Origin: Dromiciops gliroides
Lineage: Eukaryota; Chordata; Mammalia; Microbiotheria; Microbiotheriidae
Direction of reading: 5' to 3'
DNA length: 64,000 nucleotides
Assembly: GCF_019393635.1 (NCBI RefSeq)
Contig: NC_057864.1
Location: 443,556,822-443,620,821, forward strand
Position numbers and translations under genes: made by a program. The notes below the pieces were generated by a model that had not been told where the DNA came from, did no database searches, and saw nothing but the letters and a program-made list of their open reading frames with translations. How positions within the stretch are numbered: the stretch's first letter is position 1; every line of letters starts with the position of its first letter. This document shows, in pieces, positions 63,567 through 64,000 of the stretch.

Positions 63567-64000
63567 TAGGAGGCAAAAAAGGGGTTAACAGAAAAACCTA
63601 AGACCCAAGCTCTAATTTAGATTTGAGCTCTAAGAGGGATTCAGACCCCAGTTAATGGATAACTTAAGACTTGAGTCTTCATCAATAGAAGTCAGGGTCT
63701 GAGTTCTTGTTACCTACATTAATCAACACCCATAACAATAACATAAAGAGGCAGGTCGTAGAGACCTTAACTATAACAATAATACATAGATAGGGCATAG
63801 AAATTCAACTGATAAATAAAGATATTTTGAAACTGGAGATGGGAATCAAAAAGAGACATGTGCAGGAAAAGCCAAATTTGTCCCCAGATTCCCCTTATGA
63901 TGTGTAAATCCCCAAATCACACCTCCAGGGAAAAAGGTACCCACCTTAGGGGTTGGCTTAGGACCCCAGGAACTCCAAATTAGGATAGACCCTCCCCTGT
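63567..64000 (+). mobile_element. Possible partial LTR at the window edge
   Basis: From 'tgtaggaggcaaaaaagggg' onwards the sequence changes character: purine-rich, with repeated 'aagacccaagctctaattta' style phrases and 'aggatagaccctcccctgt' at the edge. It resembles the start of a marsupial endogenous retrovirus LTR. The right end lies outside the window, so ends and flanking duplication cannot be tested. Family and age not determined. Confidence 0.3.

Overview
This is nuclear DNA from a marsupial, and nearly all of it is intergenic or intronic. Short A-tailed tRNA-derived SINEs of the WSINE1 type recur on both strands, alongside RTE-tailed SINEs, MIR/MAR1 and MIR3 CORE-SINEs, L2 3' ends, CR1/L3 fragments and marsupial-type L1 fragments. 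The WSINE1-like copies, and the absence of the SINE1 family that dominates the opossum genome, point to an Australian lineage. The genus cannot be named from this window. CpG is depleted except in one island at about 38.6-40.3 kb.

Layout. 0-31 kb is repeat-rich. It holds a 7SL RNA retropseudogene (1.7-2.0 kb), an L1 3' end (4.3-4.9 kb), a solo LTR with TG...CA ends (5.6-6.2 kb), many SINEs, a long pyrimidine microsatellite (27.6-27.9 kb) and a possibly conserved unique block at 13.4-13.7 kb. 30.7-33.3 kb on the minus strand carries three open segments whose splice phases agree; they are the best candidates for real protein-coding exons and I do not recognise the protein. 38.4-41.2 kb is a CpG island flanked by TC, CA and TTC tracts. 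Inside it is a minus-strand splice donor after a GC-rich leader, so the island could be the promoter of the minus-strand gene; a plus-strand candidate exon lies at 41.1 kb.

41-64 kb is again mostly repeats: a truncated U2 snRNA copy with target-site duplications (43.5 kb), L2 3' ends, a small hAT-like element in three copies, a minus-strand L1 5' region (48.6-50.4 kb), two further L1 pieces (52.9-54.7 kb), CR1/L3 pieces (47.9-57.4 kb), a 34-bp minisatellite (63.2-63.4 kb) and a possible partial LTR at the right edge.

No complete gene, bacterial-type operon, CRISPR array or intact mobile element is present. Most long open frames are translations of microsatellites or SINEs. Repeat-family names come from recalled consensus sequences; no database search was run.
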